This document shows positions 34,197 through 42,698 of a stretch of DNA of 64,000 nucleotides, piece by piece. This DNA is from Flavobacteriaceae bacterium (GTDB taxonomy: Bacteria > Bacteroidota > Bacteroidia > Flavobacteriales > Flavobacteriaceae), in NCBI GenBank assembly GCA_947446635.1, contig CANFHF010000008.1:1-64000 (forward strand), written 5' to 3'. Position 1 is the first letter of the stretch, and each line of letters opens with the position of its first letter. A model generated the notes under the pieces. The model had not been told where the DNA came from. It did not search any database and saw only the letters and a program-made list of their open reading frames with translations. The position numbers and the translations under genes were made by a program.

Positions 34197-34574
34197 ATGG
34201 AAGTTACAGGAAAAATAAAAATGATTGATCAAACCAAAGAGGTTGGATCTGCAGGTTTCAAAAAAAGAGATGTTGTTATTACAACAGACGAGCAATATCC
34301 ACAACATATTTTGGTTCAGTTTGTTCAAGACAAGTGCGATTTGTTGAATAATTACCAAGCGGGAGATGCCGTAAAAATTGATATTAATTTAAGAGGTCGA
34401 GAATGGACTAATCCACAAGGAGAAACCGTTTATTTCAATACCATTCAAGGATGGAGAATAGGAAAAGTGCAAACAGAAGCGGCATCTACACAAGCAGTAC
34501 CAATGCCAGCTGCAGAAGCATTTCCACAAGCAACAAGTTTAAATGAAGAAGAACCGGACGATTTACCTTTCTAA
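34197..34574 (+). CDS. DUF3127 protein with SSB-like acidic tail
   Basis: This protein has 125 residues. The first ~90 form a compact beta-rich domain (MEVTGKIKMIDQTKEVGSAG, FKKRDVVITTDEQYPQHILV, WTNPQGETVYFNTIQGW) that looks OB-fold-like. An Ala/Pro/Gln-rich linker then leads to the terminal NEEEPDDLPF. The DDLPF ending copies the protein-interaction tip of single-strand DNA-binding protein, and the SSB in this window ends NDLPF. A DNA-replication or repair role is inferred; the family is of unknown function. Confidence 0.85.
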   Translation: MEVTGKIKMIDQTKEVGSAGFKKRDVVITTDEQYPQHILVQFVQDKCDLLNNYQAGDAVKIDINLRGREWTNPQGETVYFNTIQGWRIGKVQTEAASTQAVPMPAAEAFPQATSLNEEEPDDLPF

Positions 34575-34605
34575 TATCTATAGAATTCAAGTAATAGCAA
34601 TAATC

Positions 34606-34640
34606 AAACCCGACAGATTTTAAAAACCTGCCGGGTTTTT
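34606..34640 (+). terminator. Intrinsic terminator after the DUF3127 gene
   Basis: The stem AAACCCG/CGGGTTT is extended by CAG/CTG across one mismatch and ends in a T-run. Confidence 0.85.
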
Positions 34641-34658
34641 CAATTTTATTTATAACAG

Positions 34659-35300
34659 ATGTATTTCCTGAAGCAAGAACTATTCTTCCCTGCTGTTGAT
34701 GAAGCCAATCCTGATGGAATTTTGGCTATTGGTGGCGATTTATCTCCAGAGCGATTGCTATTGGCCTATAAAAGTGGAATATTTCCTTGGTTTGAAGAAG
34801 GGGAACCTCTATTTTGGTGGGCTCCAAATCCCAGAATGGTTCTGTTTTTGGATGAATTGGTGGTTTCCAAAAGTATGCGTAACCTCCATAATAGAAACAT
34901 TTTTACGGTTACTTTCAACCAAAATTTTAGGGAAGTAATTTCGAATTGCCAACAAATAAAACGGAGCGGACAAAACGGAACTTGGATTACCAATGATATG
35001 ATCGAGGCCTATTGTAAACTTAATGAATTGGGAATTGCAAAATCAGTCGAGGTTTGGCAAAACCAAGAATTGATAGGTGGTTTGTATGGAATGGATTTAG
35101 GTCACATTTTTTGTGGAGAAAGTATGTTTTCGAAGGTGTCGAATGCTTCAAAAGTTGCTTTTATTGCTTTGGCAAATCAATTAAAAATAGCCAATTATAA
35201 ACTATTAGATTGTCAAGTCTATAATGAACACCTCGAAAGTCTGGGTTGTAAAGAAATAGACAGAGAAGATTTTATGCGGATTTTGAATACAGATTCTTAA
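34659..35300 (+). CDS. aat: Leucyl/phenylalanyl-tRNA--protein transferase
   Basis: The enzyme adds Leu or Phe to proteins with N-terminal Arg or Lys, marking them for ClpAP (N-end rule). The 213 residues show FPAVDEANPDGILAIGGDLS, the YKSGIFPWFEEGEPLFWW block, PNPRMVLF, GGLYGMDLGHIFCGESMFS and LLDCQVYNEHLESLG. Its stop codon overlaps the convergent tag stop by 4 bp. Confidence 0.96.
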   Translation: MYFLKQELFFPAVDEANPDGILAIGGDLSPERLLLAYKSGIFPWFEEGEPLFWWAPNPRMVLFLDELVVSKSMRNLHNRNIFTVTFNQNFREVISNCQQIKRSGQNGTWITNDMIEAYCKLNELGIAKSVEVWQNQELIGGLYGMDLGHIFCGESMFSKVSNASKVAFIALANQLKIANYKLLDCQVYNEHLESLGCKEIDREDFMRILNTDS

Positions 35301-35857
35301 CTTCTTTTCCAACAATCTTCTACATGATCGTTTACCATTCCCGTGGCTTGCATGTGTGCATAAATAACCATAGAGCCGACAAGTTTGAACCCTCGTTTTT
35401 TCAAATCCTTACTAATAGCGTCTGAAAGAGGAGTGGTTGCAGAAACTTGTTTCAAGGTTTTTGGATTGTTTATTATGGGTTTACCATCCGTAAACTGCCA
35501 GATGTATTTACTGAAACTGCCGAATTCTTTTTGTACTTTCATAAAAGCAATTGCATTAGAAACAGCTGATCTAATTTTTAGTTGATTTCGGATAATTCCT
35601 GCGTCTTGAAGTAATTCCTGTATTTTATCTTCTGAATATTTGGCGACAATCGTATAGTCAAATTCATCAAAAGCCAATCGGAAATTTTCTCGTTTCCGCA
35701 AAATGGTAATCCAACTCAATCCAGCTTGAAAGGTTTCTAGAATCAGGAATTCAAATAGCTTTTGGTCATCATAAACGGGTACTCCCCATTCTTCGTCATG
35801 GTATTTTTCATAAATATCGTTTCCTATGCACCATTTACATCTTGTTTTATTTTCCAT
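35297..35857 (-). CDS. tag: DNA-3-methyladenine glycosylase I
   Basis: This base-excision repair enzyme removes 3-methyladenine. The 186 residues match the E. coli length of 187. CKWC near residue 7, the YHDEEWGVPVYDD segment, ETFQAGLSWITILRKRENFR and the C-terminal NDHVEDC supply the Cys/His zinc ligands and catalytic pocket. It overlaps aat by 4 bp tail to tail and lies downstream of the rpsB-tsf terminator. Confidence 0.95.
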   Translation of the reverse strand: MENKTRCKWCIGNDIYEKYHDEEWGVPVYDDQKLFEFLILETFQAGLSWITILRKRENFRLAFDEFDYTIVAKYSEDKIQELLQDAGIIRNQLKIRSAVSNAIAFMKVQKEFGSFSKYIWQFTDGKPIINNPKTLKQVSATTPLSDAISKDLKKRGFKLVGSMVIYAHMQATGMVNDHVEDCWKRS

Positions 35858-35888
35858 TTTTTTTGTGAAATTTGAATTTCAAATGTAA

Positions 35889-35927
35889 TTAAAAATCCCA
35901 TTTCAAATTTCTTCGAAATGGGATTTT
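35889..35927 (-). terminator. Intrinsic terminator after tsf
   Basis: The perfect 13-bp stem AAAATCCCATTTC/GAAATGGGATTTT has a 10-nt loop and T5 on the minus strand, ending the ribosomal block 21 nt past tsf. Confidence 0.9.
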
Positions 35928-35947
35928 ATATTTGACTTTAGAATAAA

Positions 35948-36772
35948 TTATCCTAAAGCAGCTCTTTTAAAACCTGTAACGATAAGGTCTTTATCTAAAG
36001 ATTTCACATAAGCGGCAACGCTCAATTTGTTGTCTTTAATGTAATCTTGGTTTACTAATGTATTGTCTTTAAAGAAACGTGCCAGTTTACCTTTAGCAAT
36101 ATTGTCTAACATGGCTTCTGGTTTTCCTTCTTGACGCAAAAGATCTTTTGCGATTTCGATTTCTTTTGCAATAGTATCTGCGTCAACGCCTGATTCGTTT
36201 AGTGCAATTGGCGCCATAGCTGCGGCTTGCATCGATACGTTTCTGGACACTTCTTCAGCACCTGCAACATTAGCAGATAGAGCTACTAAAGTAGCGATTT
36301 TGTTTCCAGAGTGTATGTAAGATCCGATGAATGCGCCTTCTAATTTCTCAAAAGTTCTAATTTCAAGTTTTTCTCCAATAACACCCGTTTGTTCGATTAA
36401 TTTATCAGCAACAGTGATTCCGTTGAAATCAGCGGCTAAAAATTCGTCTTTGGTGTTGAAGTTCAATGCCAAATGAGCCATTTCAGTAGCCATTTTTACA
36501 AAGTTTTCATTCATTCCTACGAAGTCAGTCTCACAGTTTAATGTAATAACGACACCGGCAGTTTTGTTAGCATTAACAACTGCAATTGCAGCTCCTTCAG
36601 TAGATTCTCTATCTGATCGGTTTGCGGCTACTTTTTGTCCTTTTTTACGAAGGTTTTCGATTGCTAAATCAAAATCTCCATCTGCTTCAACCAAGGCTTT
36701 TTTGCAGTCCATCATACCTGCACCTGTGATTGTTCTTAATTTATTTACGTCTGCAGCAGTAATTGTTGCCAT
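35948..36772 (-). CDS. tsf: Elongation factor Ts
   Basis: EF-Ts is the nucleotide-exchange factor for EF-Tu. It has 274 residues with VNKLRTITGAGMMDCKKALVEADGD (UBA-like N-terminus), LNCETDFVGMNENF and HSGNKIATLVALSAN. It follows rpsB at 115 bp, the conserved order, with a repeat-rich spacer between. Confidence 0.97.
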   Translation of the reverse strand: MATITAADVNKLRTITGAGMMDCKKALVEADGDFDLAIENLRKKGQKVAANRSDRESTEGAAIAVVNANKTAGVVITLNCETDFVGMNENFVKMATEMAHLALNFNTKDEFLAADFNGITVADKLIEQTGVIGEKLEIRTFEKLEGAFIGSYIHSGNKIATLVALSANVAGAEEVSRNVSMQAAAMAPIALNESGVDADTIAKEIEIAKDLLRQEGKPEAMLDNIAKGKLARFFKDNTLVNQDYIKDNKLSVAAYVKSLDKDLIVTGFKRAALG

Positions 36773-36782
36773 AATTTTTTAA

Positions 36783-36881
36783 TTAAAAGATTAAAAGATT
36801 GAAAAATTTAAATAATAAAAGGAATACTAATTATAAAATCAATACTCTTTCGATCTTTAAATCCTTCAATCTTTAAATTTG
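36783..36881 (-). repeat. Inverted and near-tandem repeats in the rpsB-tsf spacer
   Basis: AAAGATTGAA at 36794-36803 is the exact complement of TTCAATCTTT at 36865-36874, and both arms lie in near-tandem AAGATTAAAAGATT and GATCTTTAAATC units. In RNA this would form a long imperfect hairpin between the two cistrons. Confidence 0.6.
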
Positions 36882-36887
36882 TTTGAT

Positions 36888-37835
36888 TTATTCTTCAGTT
36901 GCAGTAGGTTTAGTTTTAGCAGCTTTAGTTGTAGCAGCTTTAGTTGCAGTGGCAGGAGTTTTTTTTGCTTTTGCTTCAACAACAATAGGAGCAACTTCTT
37001 CAACTTCCGCTATAGGAGCAACTTCTACAACATCTGCTATAGGAGTAACTATGGCTTCTACCTCAGCAATAGTTGCTTTTTCAGCTACTACCTCTGGAGA
37101 AGGTGTTTCTGCAGTAGGCGTTTCTGCATCGCCTTCTTTATCAGAAGTTCTATTTGATAGCCCGTCAATTATTGCAGCAGTTACTAAAGATAGAATTTTA
37201 TCGATTGATTTAGAAGCATCATCGTTAGATGGGATTACGAATTCAACCTCTCTTGGGTCAGAATTGGTATCCACCATTGCGAAAACTGGAATGTTTAATT
37301 TTTGAGCTTCTTTTATTGCGATGTGTTCCGCTTTAATATCTACTACGAACAATGCTGCAGGAAGTCTAGACATATCTGCAATTGAACCTAAGTTTTTCTC
37401 TAATTTAGCACGAAGACGATCTACTTGCAAACGCTCTTTTTTAGACAGCGTCATAAATGTTCCGTCTTTCTTCATTTTATCAATAGTAGCCATTTTTTTA
37501 ACAGCTTTACGGATAGTTACGAAGTTGGTTAGCATTCCACCAGGCCATCTTTCAGTGATGTACGGCATGTTTGCGGCTGCAGCTTTTTCAGCAACGATAT
37601 CTTTTGCTTGCTTTTTGGTAGCAACAAATAATATTTTTCTACCTGATGCAGCGATTTTTTTCAAAGCTTCGTTAGCCTCTTCAATTTTTGCTGCAGTTTT
37701 ATATAGATTGATAATGTGAATTCCATTACGCTCCATATAAATATAAGGAGCCATATTTGGATCCCATTTTCTAGTCATGTGTCCAAAGTGAACACCTGCT
37801 TCTAGTAATTCTTTTACTTCTACTTTGTTTGACAT
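36888..37835 (-). CDS. rpsB: Ribosomal protein uS2 with long C-terminal tail
   Basis: This small-subunit protein has 315 residues. The first ~230 are standard uS2 (LLEAGVHFGHMTRKWDPNM, FVATKKQAKDIV, RWPGGMLTNF, MVDTNSDP). The final ~80 form a low-complexity tail of Val/Glu/Ala repeats (VEVAPIAEVEEVAPIV) ending in Lys/Thr/Ala-rich sequence. The usual protein is about 240-250 residues. The 170-bp gap upstream from rpsI carries a strong hairpin. Confidence 0.96.
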   Translation of the reverse strand: MSNKVEVKELLEAGVHFGHMTRKWDPNMAPYIYMERNGIHIINLYKTAAKIEEANEALKKIAASGRKILFVATKKQAKDIVAEKAAAANMPYITERWPGGMLTNFVTIRKAVKKMATIDKMKKDGTFMTLSKKERLQVDRLRAKLEKNLGSIADMSRLPAALFVVDIKAEHIAIKEAQKLNIPVFAMVDTNSDPREVEFVIPSNDDASKSIDKILSLVTAAIIDGLSNRTSDKEGDAETPTAETPSPEVVAEKATIAEVEAIVTPIADVVEVAPIAEVEEVAPIVVEAKAKKTPATATKAATTKAAKTKPTATEE

Positions 37836-37974
37836 TTTTTGTTTAGTTTACGTTCTGTTGATTAGCAATGTATAAATGGCGGTTTTCCGGCTGAATACAT
37901 TTAGATGCTAAACTAATTTCAAGCCTCAGCTTGACAACAACAACATTGTTTTTAAATTCATTTAAATAAACGAT

Positions 37975-37997
37975 GTCTTGTTCCAATAGAACAAGAC
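37975..37997 (-). promoter_or_regulatory. Perfect hairpin between rpsI and rpsB
   Basis: On the minus strand GTCTTGTTC pairs with GAACAAGAC around a 5-nt loop, starting 9 nt past the rpsI stop. The sequence after it is AT-rich but has no T-run, so it may be a weak terminator, an mRNA processing/stability element or part of an uS2 leader. The remaining spacer (37836-37974) also contains CAAGC/GCTTG with a TGAG loop and no TAnnTTTG box. Confidence 0.55.
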
Positions 37998-38005
37998 GGG
38001 TTCTA

Positions 38006-38392
38006 TTAACGTTTAGAGAATTGGAATCTCTTACGAGCTTTCTTCTGACCGAATTTCTTACGTTCAACCATTCTTGGATCTCTTGTTAACAAACCTTCTG
38101 GTTTCAATATAGCTCTGTTTTCTGCATTTACTTCACACATTACGCGCGCTAAAGCCATTCTTACAGCTTCTGCTTGACCAGTTGAACCACCTCCATAAAC
38201 ATTTACTTTTACATCAAAATTGTTTACGTTTTCTGTCATAGACATCGGTTGTAAAACTTTGTATTGTAAAGTAGCTGTTGGAAAGTAAGTTGCAAATTCT
38301 TTTTTGTTTACAGTGATTACTCCTGTTCCTTCCGAAACATAAACACGTGCAACAGCGGTTTTTCTTCTACCGATTTTGTGAATTACTCCCAT
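38006..38392 (-). CDS. rpsI: Ribosomal protein uS9
   Basis: This small-subunit protein has a basic C-terminal tail reaching the P-site tRNA. The 128 residues begin MGVIHKIGRRKTAVARVYV and end KKARKRFQFSKR, with GGGSTGQAEAVRMALARVM central. Its ATG shares one base with the rplM stop (TAATG), so translation is coupled. Confidence 0.97.
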   Translation of the reverse strand: MGVIHKIGRRKTAVARVYVSEGTGVITVNKKEFATYFPTATLQYKVLQPMSMTENVNNFDVKVNVYGGGSTGQAEAVRMALARVMCEVNAENRAILKPEGLLTRDPRMVERKKFGQKKARKRFQFSKR

Positions 38393-38847
38393 TACTTAAG
38401 ATCATTAAGGTTAACTGTTCTAGGTTTTTGAGCACCTTGTTTGTGCTCTGATCCTACAACAACATTTAAATTTCTGAAAAGCTCAGCGCCAATTTTGTTT
38501 TTTGGCAACATCCCTTTTACTGCTTTTTCTACTAATAATGCAGGGTTTTTCGATTGCAATACTTTAGCGGTTAAAGTTCTTTGTCCTCCAGGATAACCAG
38601 TGTGACGGATGTACGTTTTTTCATCCATTTTGTTACCTGTAAGGTTGATTTTTTCTGAGTTGATAACGATTACGTTATCTCCGCAGTCGACGTGTGGTGT
38701 GTAACTTGGTTTGTACTTACCTCTCAAAATCATAGCGACTTTTGAAGCAAGACGACCTAAGTTATGTCCATCTGCATCAACAATGATCCACTCTTTTGTA
38801 ACGGTGGCTTTGCTTGCTGATTGTGTCTTGTAGCTTAATGCGTCCAT
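38392..38847 (-). CDS. rplM: Ribosomal protein uL13
   Basis: This large-subunit assembly protein has 151 residues with WIIVDADGHNLGRLASKVAMILRGK, HVDCGDNVIVINSEKI, RHTGYPGG and VKGMLPKNKIG. It is the first gene of the rplM-rpsI-rpsB-tsf block and has a predicted promoter 43 nt upstream. Confidence 0.97.
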   Translation of the reverse strand: MDALSYKTQSASKATVTKEWIIVDADGHNLGRLASKVAMILRGKYKPSYTPHVDCGDNVIVINSEKINLTGNKMDEKTYIRHTGYPGGQRTLTAKVLQSKNPALLVEKAVKGMLPKNKIGAELFRNLNVVVGSEHKQGAQKPRTVNLNDLK

Positions 38848-38890
38848 AATATATTTTTAATTAAACATTCCATCCCCAATAAAGGGGTTG

Positions 38891-38898
38891 CAAAAGTA
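38891..38898 (-). promoter_or_regulatory. Predicted -7 box of rplM
   Basis: TACTTTTG on the minus strand with a TTTG 16 bp further upstream. The leader begins with CCCC-TTTATT-GGGG, a small hairpin that could be a ribosomal-protein leader element. Confidence 0.55.
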
Positions 38899-39005
38899 CA
38901 ATTATTTATTTTAAATACAAATACCTTAAAAGATTATTTTTTGATCGTTTTTAAGCTGATTATCAAATGAGTATTTACAGATAATTACATTTGTGTTTTC
39001 TTGAA

Positions 39006-39035
39006 TTGTAGTTTAATTTAGACTTTATATATTTG
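39006..39035 (+). promoter_or_regulatory. Predicted promoter of the LacI-family gene
   Basis: TTG, a 19-bp gap, then TATATTTG. It implies a long leader of about 145 nt. The whole divergent gap to rplM (38848-39186, 339 bp) otherwise contains only the elements listed here. Confidence 0.6.
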
Positions 39036-39079
39036 CAATGCCTCAAGAACAAAAAAAGATGTAAATTACACATTTTAAA

Positions 39080-39109
39080 AAACTTTTTTTTGTAAAAGTT
39101 TCTTTTTTT
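39080..39109 (+). promoter_or_regulatory. AT-rich hairpin with T-run in the LacI-gene leader
   Basis: AAACTTTT and AAAAGTTT pair around a 6-nt loop and are followed by C and seven Ts. Further on, AATGAAA (about 39119) and TTTCATT (about 39150) form another inverted repeat. Both lie between promoter and ATG. Confidence 0.4.
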
Positions 39110-39186
39110 GAATCATAAAAATGAAATCGTATCCTCAAAAAAAGTGTTTCATTATGATGGTTAAAAGACAATAAAAATATTTATTT

Positions 39187-40212
39187 ATGAAAACTAGAGC
39201 TACACTAAAACAAATCGCCAAAGAACTTCATGTTTCTGTTTCTACAGTCTCAAAAGCACTTAACGATAGCCCGGAAATCAGCGAACAAACAAAAATCAGA
39301 ATTAAAGAATACGCTAAACTCAAAAACTACAAGCCCAATGTTATTGGTCTGAACCTGAAAAACAGGAAGACAAAAACCATTGGGGTTATTATACCCAATA
39401 TTCTAAATTCTTTTTTTGCCAAAGTTTTTAGCGGAATAGAAAAAATTGCCGACGAAAAAGGATATAATGTTATTATGTGTATCTCCAACGAATCATTAAA
39501 AAAAGAAGTGCATACTTTAGACATGTTGAGTAATGGCACTATTGATGGTTTTATTTTAGCTATTTCAGAAGAAGCCCAAAAATTACAGGAATACAACCAT
39601 TTTACAGCAATCATAAACGAGGGCACTCCTATTGTAATGTTTGATCGTATTGTTGACGAGGTGATTTGCGACAAAGTTATTGTTGACGATTTCGATTCTG
39701 CCTTAAATTCCACTCAACATTTAATAAATATAGGATGTAAGAATATCGCATTATTATCATCAATTGACAATTTAAGTGTCGGTAAATTAAGAGCCGAAGG
39801 CTATTTACAGGCATTAAAAAACAACAAAATTGCAATAAACCCCAATTTGATTCTTCGAATGGATTCTGAAGAGGCTTTAAAAGAAAAAATCGAGGAAATT
39901 TTTGACAAAAATGTGATTGACGGTATTTTTGCCTTGGACGAAAATGATTCGGTAGCCGCATTAAAGATTGGCCTTAAAAAAGGTTATAAAGTTCCCGAAG
40001 AATTATCTATCATTGGCTTTGCTGATGGGATTCTTGCGTCTAGAAGATTATCTCCTAGCTTAACCACCGTGAGCCAATACGGAGTAGAAATAGGGGAAGA
40101 ATCCGCAAGGTTGCTTATTAATAGATTAGAATCAAAAGAAGAAAATCTTCCTTATGAAACGGTAGTAATTAAAACTCAATTACGAGAAAGAGAATCAACC
40201 AGGAGCTTGTGA
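39187..40212 (+). CDS. LacI-family transcriptional regulator
   Basis: The 341-residue regulator has an N-terminal helix-turn-helix (LKQIAKELHVSVSTVSKALN, residues ~7-27), a hinge, and a periplasmic-binding-protein-like effector domain (TIGVIIPNILNSFFAKVFSG, IDGFILAISEEAQ, VDGIFALDENDSVAALKI-like segment, IIGFADG). LacI regulators usually answer to sugars or nucleosides. No sugar-use genes are adjacent, so effector and targets are unknown; the long structured leader suggests added post-transcriptional control. Confidence 0.92.
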   Translation: MKTRATLKQIAKELHVSVSTVSKALNDSPEISEQTKIRIKEYAKLKNYKPNVIGLNLKNRKTKTIGVIIPNILNSFFAKVFSGIEKIADEKGYNVIMCISNESLKKEVHTLDMLSNGTIDGFILAISEEAQKLQEYNHFTAIINEGTPIVMFDRIVDEVICDKVIVDDFDSALNSTQHLINIGCKNIALLSSIDNLSVGKLRAEGYLQALKNNKIAINPNLILRMDSEEALKEKIEEIFDKNVIDGIFALDENDSVAALKIGLKKGYKVPEELSIIGFADGILASRRLSPSLTTVSQYGVEIGEESARLLINRLESKEENLPYETVVIKTQLRERESTRSL

Positions 40213-40328
40213 TTTTTTTAAATGATTTATAAGGCCTCTTTTTTCTTAATAAATGTCGATACTGAAATAATCATCAATACTAGACATGAGTTGTTCCAGT
40301 TTTATAAAAAATCCTTTTCGAATACTTT

Positions 40329-40892
40329 TTATTTCCATTTTAAAGTTTCCATCAATCGCTGCATATCATTTCGAACATAACTGGCGGCTGGCATAATGGA
40401 ATCATAGTTGGGTTTTGCATAGAAATAAACAGAACCCGTCACAAAATTTTTTACGCTATCGGTAACATAAAACTGGGAATTAGTGGCAGCATTACCATCC
40501 ACTTGATAGAACATTCCGTAAACTTTTTTGGCAGGATTTAAATAGGGCTGTTCTAAAATATTATCAGCCTTTATGACATGTTCGTACGTCAACTTTTGGG
40601 CATCCCGCAACAAATTGGCTATATTGTTATTTACGGGTTTGTAAGTCAAATAAATAGTAGCTTTCATTTTTGGGTACGAAAGGGTAAATCCACAATCCTT
40701 CTCTCCTTTGACAATTGCTTCTGAATTCATGTCAAACACAAATGGGCAATTGTTTTCAAAATGCACGTATTTTGCCTCAGGATAATCTAATCTCAAATAG
40801 CTTGATGGCTTAGGCAAAACGTCGTCCTTACAGCTTAGAAAAGCAAATAAAACAACTGAAAATATAGAAATTGCAATTTGTTTTTTTGGCAT
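40329..40892 (-). CDS. gldD: Gliding motility lipoprotein GldD
   Basis: GldD is a lipoprotein needed for gliding and type IX secretion in Flavobacterium. The 187 residues have a lipobox ending in Cys21 (VVLFAFLSC), then KPSSYLRLDYPEAKYVHF, a hallmark of the family, and YVRNDMQRLMETLKW at the C-terminus. It lies 8 bp after gldE, the known order, at the end of mutY-ssb-gldE-gldD. Confidence 0.93.
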   Translation of the reverse strand: MPKKQIAISIFSVVLFAFLSCKDDVLPKPSSYLRLDYPEAKYVHFENNCPFVFDMNSEAIVKGEKDCGFTLSYPKMKATIYLTYKPVNNNIANLLRDAQKLTYEHVIKADNILEQPYLNPAKKVYGMFYQVDGNAATNSQFYVTDSVKNFVTGSVYFYAKPNYDSIMPAASYVRNDMQRLMETLKWK

Positions 40893-40900
40893 TTTTATAT

Positions 40901-42196
40901 TTATTCGATGGTAACTTTTATCTGTTTTACACGTTTTTTATCAACCGATTCGATGGTAAATATGCAATTTTCTAGTGCAATTTTTTGATCTTTTTTAGGG
41001 AAATTTCCTAAAACTTCAAGAATAAATCCTGCTAATGTTTCGGCTTCGCCTTTTTTCGATTCAAATAATTCTTCATTAACATCAACAATTCTATAGAAAT
41101 CCTTTAAGTTTATTTTTCCTTCGAAAAGATAATTTTTATCATCTATTTTAGAAAAATTGACATTATCTCCATCAAATTCGTCGCTTATATCGCCCACGAT
41201 TTCTTCTATAATATCCTCAAGAGAAACTAATCCCGAAGTTCCTCCGTATTCATCTACCACAATAGCAAGATGACTTTTCATGCTTTGAAAATCTTTTAGC
41301 AAATTATCGATTTTTTTATTTTCAGGAACAAAAAAAGGCTCTCGTATTAATGTTTTCCAATCAAATTCTTCCTTTTCAATATGCCGGAGTAAATCTTTCA
41401 CAAACAAAACGCCTTCTATATGATCTATATTGTCCCGATATACTGGAATTCTAGAGTAGCCCTTTTCAACTATTTTCGAATAAATGACTTTAAAAGGTTC
41501 TTCTATTTCCAAAGCAAAAATATCCATTCTCGGACTCATAACCTGCTTCGTATCCGTATTTCCAAAAGTCACAATTCCTTCTAAAATTTTCTGCTCTTCT
41601 GTCGATGTTTCTTCTGTATCGGTCAGTTCCAATGCCTGTGATAATTGATCAACCGAAAAATTTGTCTTTTGTTTTCCCAATTTGTTATGCAGGTATATCG
41701 TGAGTTTTCGCATGGGTAAACTTATTGGAGAAAGTAATTTGTCGAGTCCTGCAACGGGATACGCTATCAACTTAGCAAACTTAATGTTGTTTCTGCTGGC
41801 ATAGACTTTTGGCAAAACCTCACCAAACAACAATATTAAAAAAGTGACGAGTATTACTTCAATACTAAATTTAAGGATAGGTGAAGTGACCCCTGTAAAT
41901 AAATTTTTTCCAATAAATGAAAACAATATTACTACGCCAATATTGATGAAGTTATTTGCTACAAGAAGAGTGGCTAATAGTTTTTTGGGTTTTTCAAGAA
42001 GTCCCGAAATGATTTTTCCCTTCGAAGGATGATGTTGCAAAGTATCTTCAATGTCTTTTTGTGACAATGAAAACAGCGCTACTTCGGCACCGGAAACTAG
42101 TGCGGAACAAAACAGCAAAGCAAATATGGATACAAATCCGTAAACTAAATTGGTGTCTATATTATAAGTAAAAAGAAAACTGGGGTCTGAGTCCAA
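40901..42196 (-). CDS. gldE: Gliding motility-associated membrane protein GldE
   Basis: GldE is a CNNM/HlyC-CorC family protein of 431 residues. An N-terminal CNNM transmembrane domain (FCSALVSGAEVALFSLSQKD; several helices to about residue 150) is followed by a CBS pair (VMSPRMDIFALE, SHLAIVVDEYGGTSGLVSLEDIIEEIVGDISDEFD-type block) and a C-terminal CorC_HlyC domain. It acts with GldD in gliding and T9SS function. The start is probably TTG at 42196: an in-frame stop lies five codons upstream and no early ATG exists. Confidence 0.92.
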   Translation of the reverse strand: MDSDPSFLFTYNIDTNLVYGFVSIFALLFCSALVSGAEVALFSLSQKDIEDTLQHHPSKGKIISGLLEKPKKLLATLLVANNFINIGVVILFSFIGKNLFTGVTSPILKFSIEVILVTFLILLFGEVLPKVYASRNNIKFAKLIAYPVAGLDKLLSPISLPMRKLTIYLHNKLGKQKTNFSVDQLSQALELTDTEETSTEEQKILEGIVTFGNTDTKQVMSPRMDIFALEIEEPFKVIYSKIVEKGYSRIPVYRDNIDHIEGVLFVKDLLRHIEKEEFDWKTLIREPFFVPENKKIDNLLKDFQSMKSHLAIVVDEYGGTSGLVSLEDIIEEIVGDISDEFDGDNVNFSKIDDKNYLFEGKINLKDFYRIVDVNEELFESKKGEAETLAGFILEVLGNFPKKDQKIALENCIFTIESVDKKRVKQIKVTIE

Positions 42197-42219
42197 ATTA
42201 AAAGATATTAGTTAAACAA

Positions 42220-42660
42220 TCAAAACGGAAGGTCATTGATTGGCAAAATATTGTTTTGCGGCTCAAAGTTAGGTTTTTTTGCCAACTCTGCCGTTTTATT
42301 ATCTTTAGCATTTTCCATCTCCTTTTTTGTGGTAAGAAAAGTAAAATCTATTGCCTGAATTTCTGTTATATATTTTACAGAGCCATCTTCTGCCTGCCAC
42401 TGACGCGATTTTATTCGCCCTTCAATATATACCTTATCCCCTTTTGATAAATATTTTTCACACAATTCTGCCGCTTTATTTTTAACAACTATATTGTGCC
42501 ACTCCGTTGAAATTATTTTTTCGCCTGTTTCCTTATTAATATAAGTCTCGTTTGTTGCTAAAGGAAATTTTCCAATGCAGGAATCGCTTTTGAAATAGTG
42601 CATCTTTACCTCGTCTCCCAAATGGCCAATTAGCATTACTTTATTTAAGGTAGAATTCAT
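42220..42660 (-). CDS. ssb: Single-stranded DNA-binding protein
   Basis: The 146-residue protein has an OB-fold (residues 1-105; NKVMLIGHLGDEVKMHYF, STEWHNIVVKNKAAELCEKYLSKGD, VYIEGRIKSRQW) and the acidic C-terminal tip NDLPF used to recruit repair and replication proteins. It lies between mutY and gldE in one operon. Flavobacteria often have more than one SSB, and whether this is the essential copy cannot be told here. Confidence 0.95.
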   Translation of the reverse strand: MNSTLNKVMLIGHLGDEVKMHYFKSDSCIGKFPLATNETYINKETGEKIISTEWHNIVVKNKAAELCEKYLSKGDKVYIEGRIKSRQWQAEDGSVKYITEIQAIDFTFLTTKKEMENAKDNKTAELAKKPNFEPQNNILPINDLPF

Positions 42661-42698
42661 ATTCTGTATTTATGTATTCAAATGTACGGATTTTTGAG

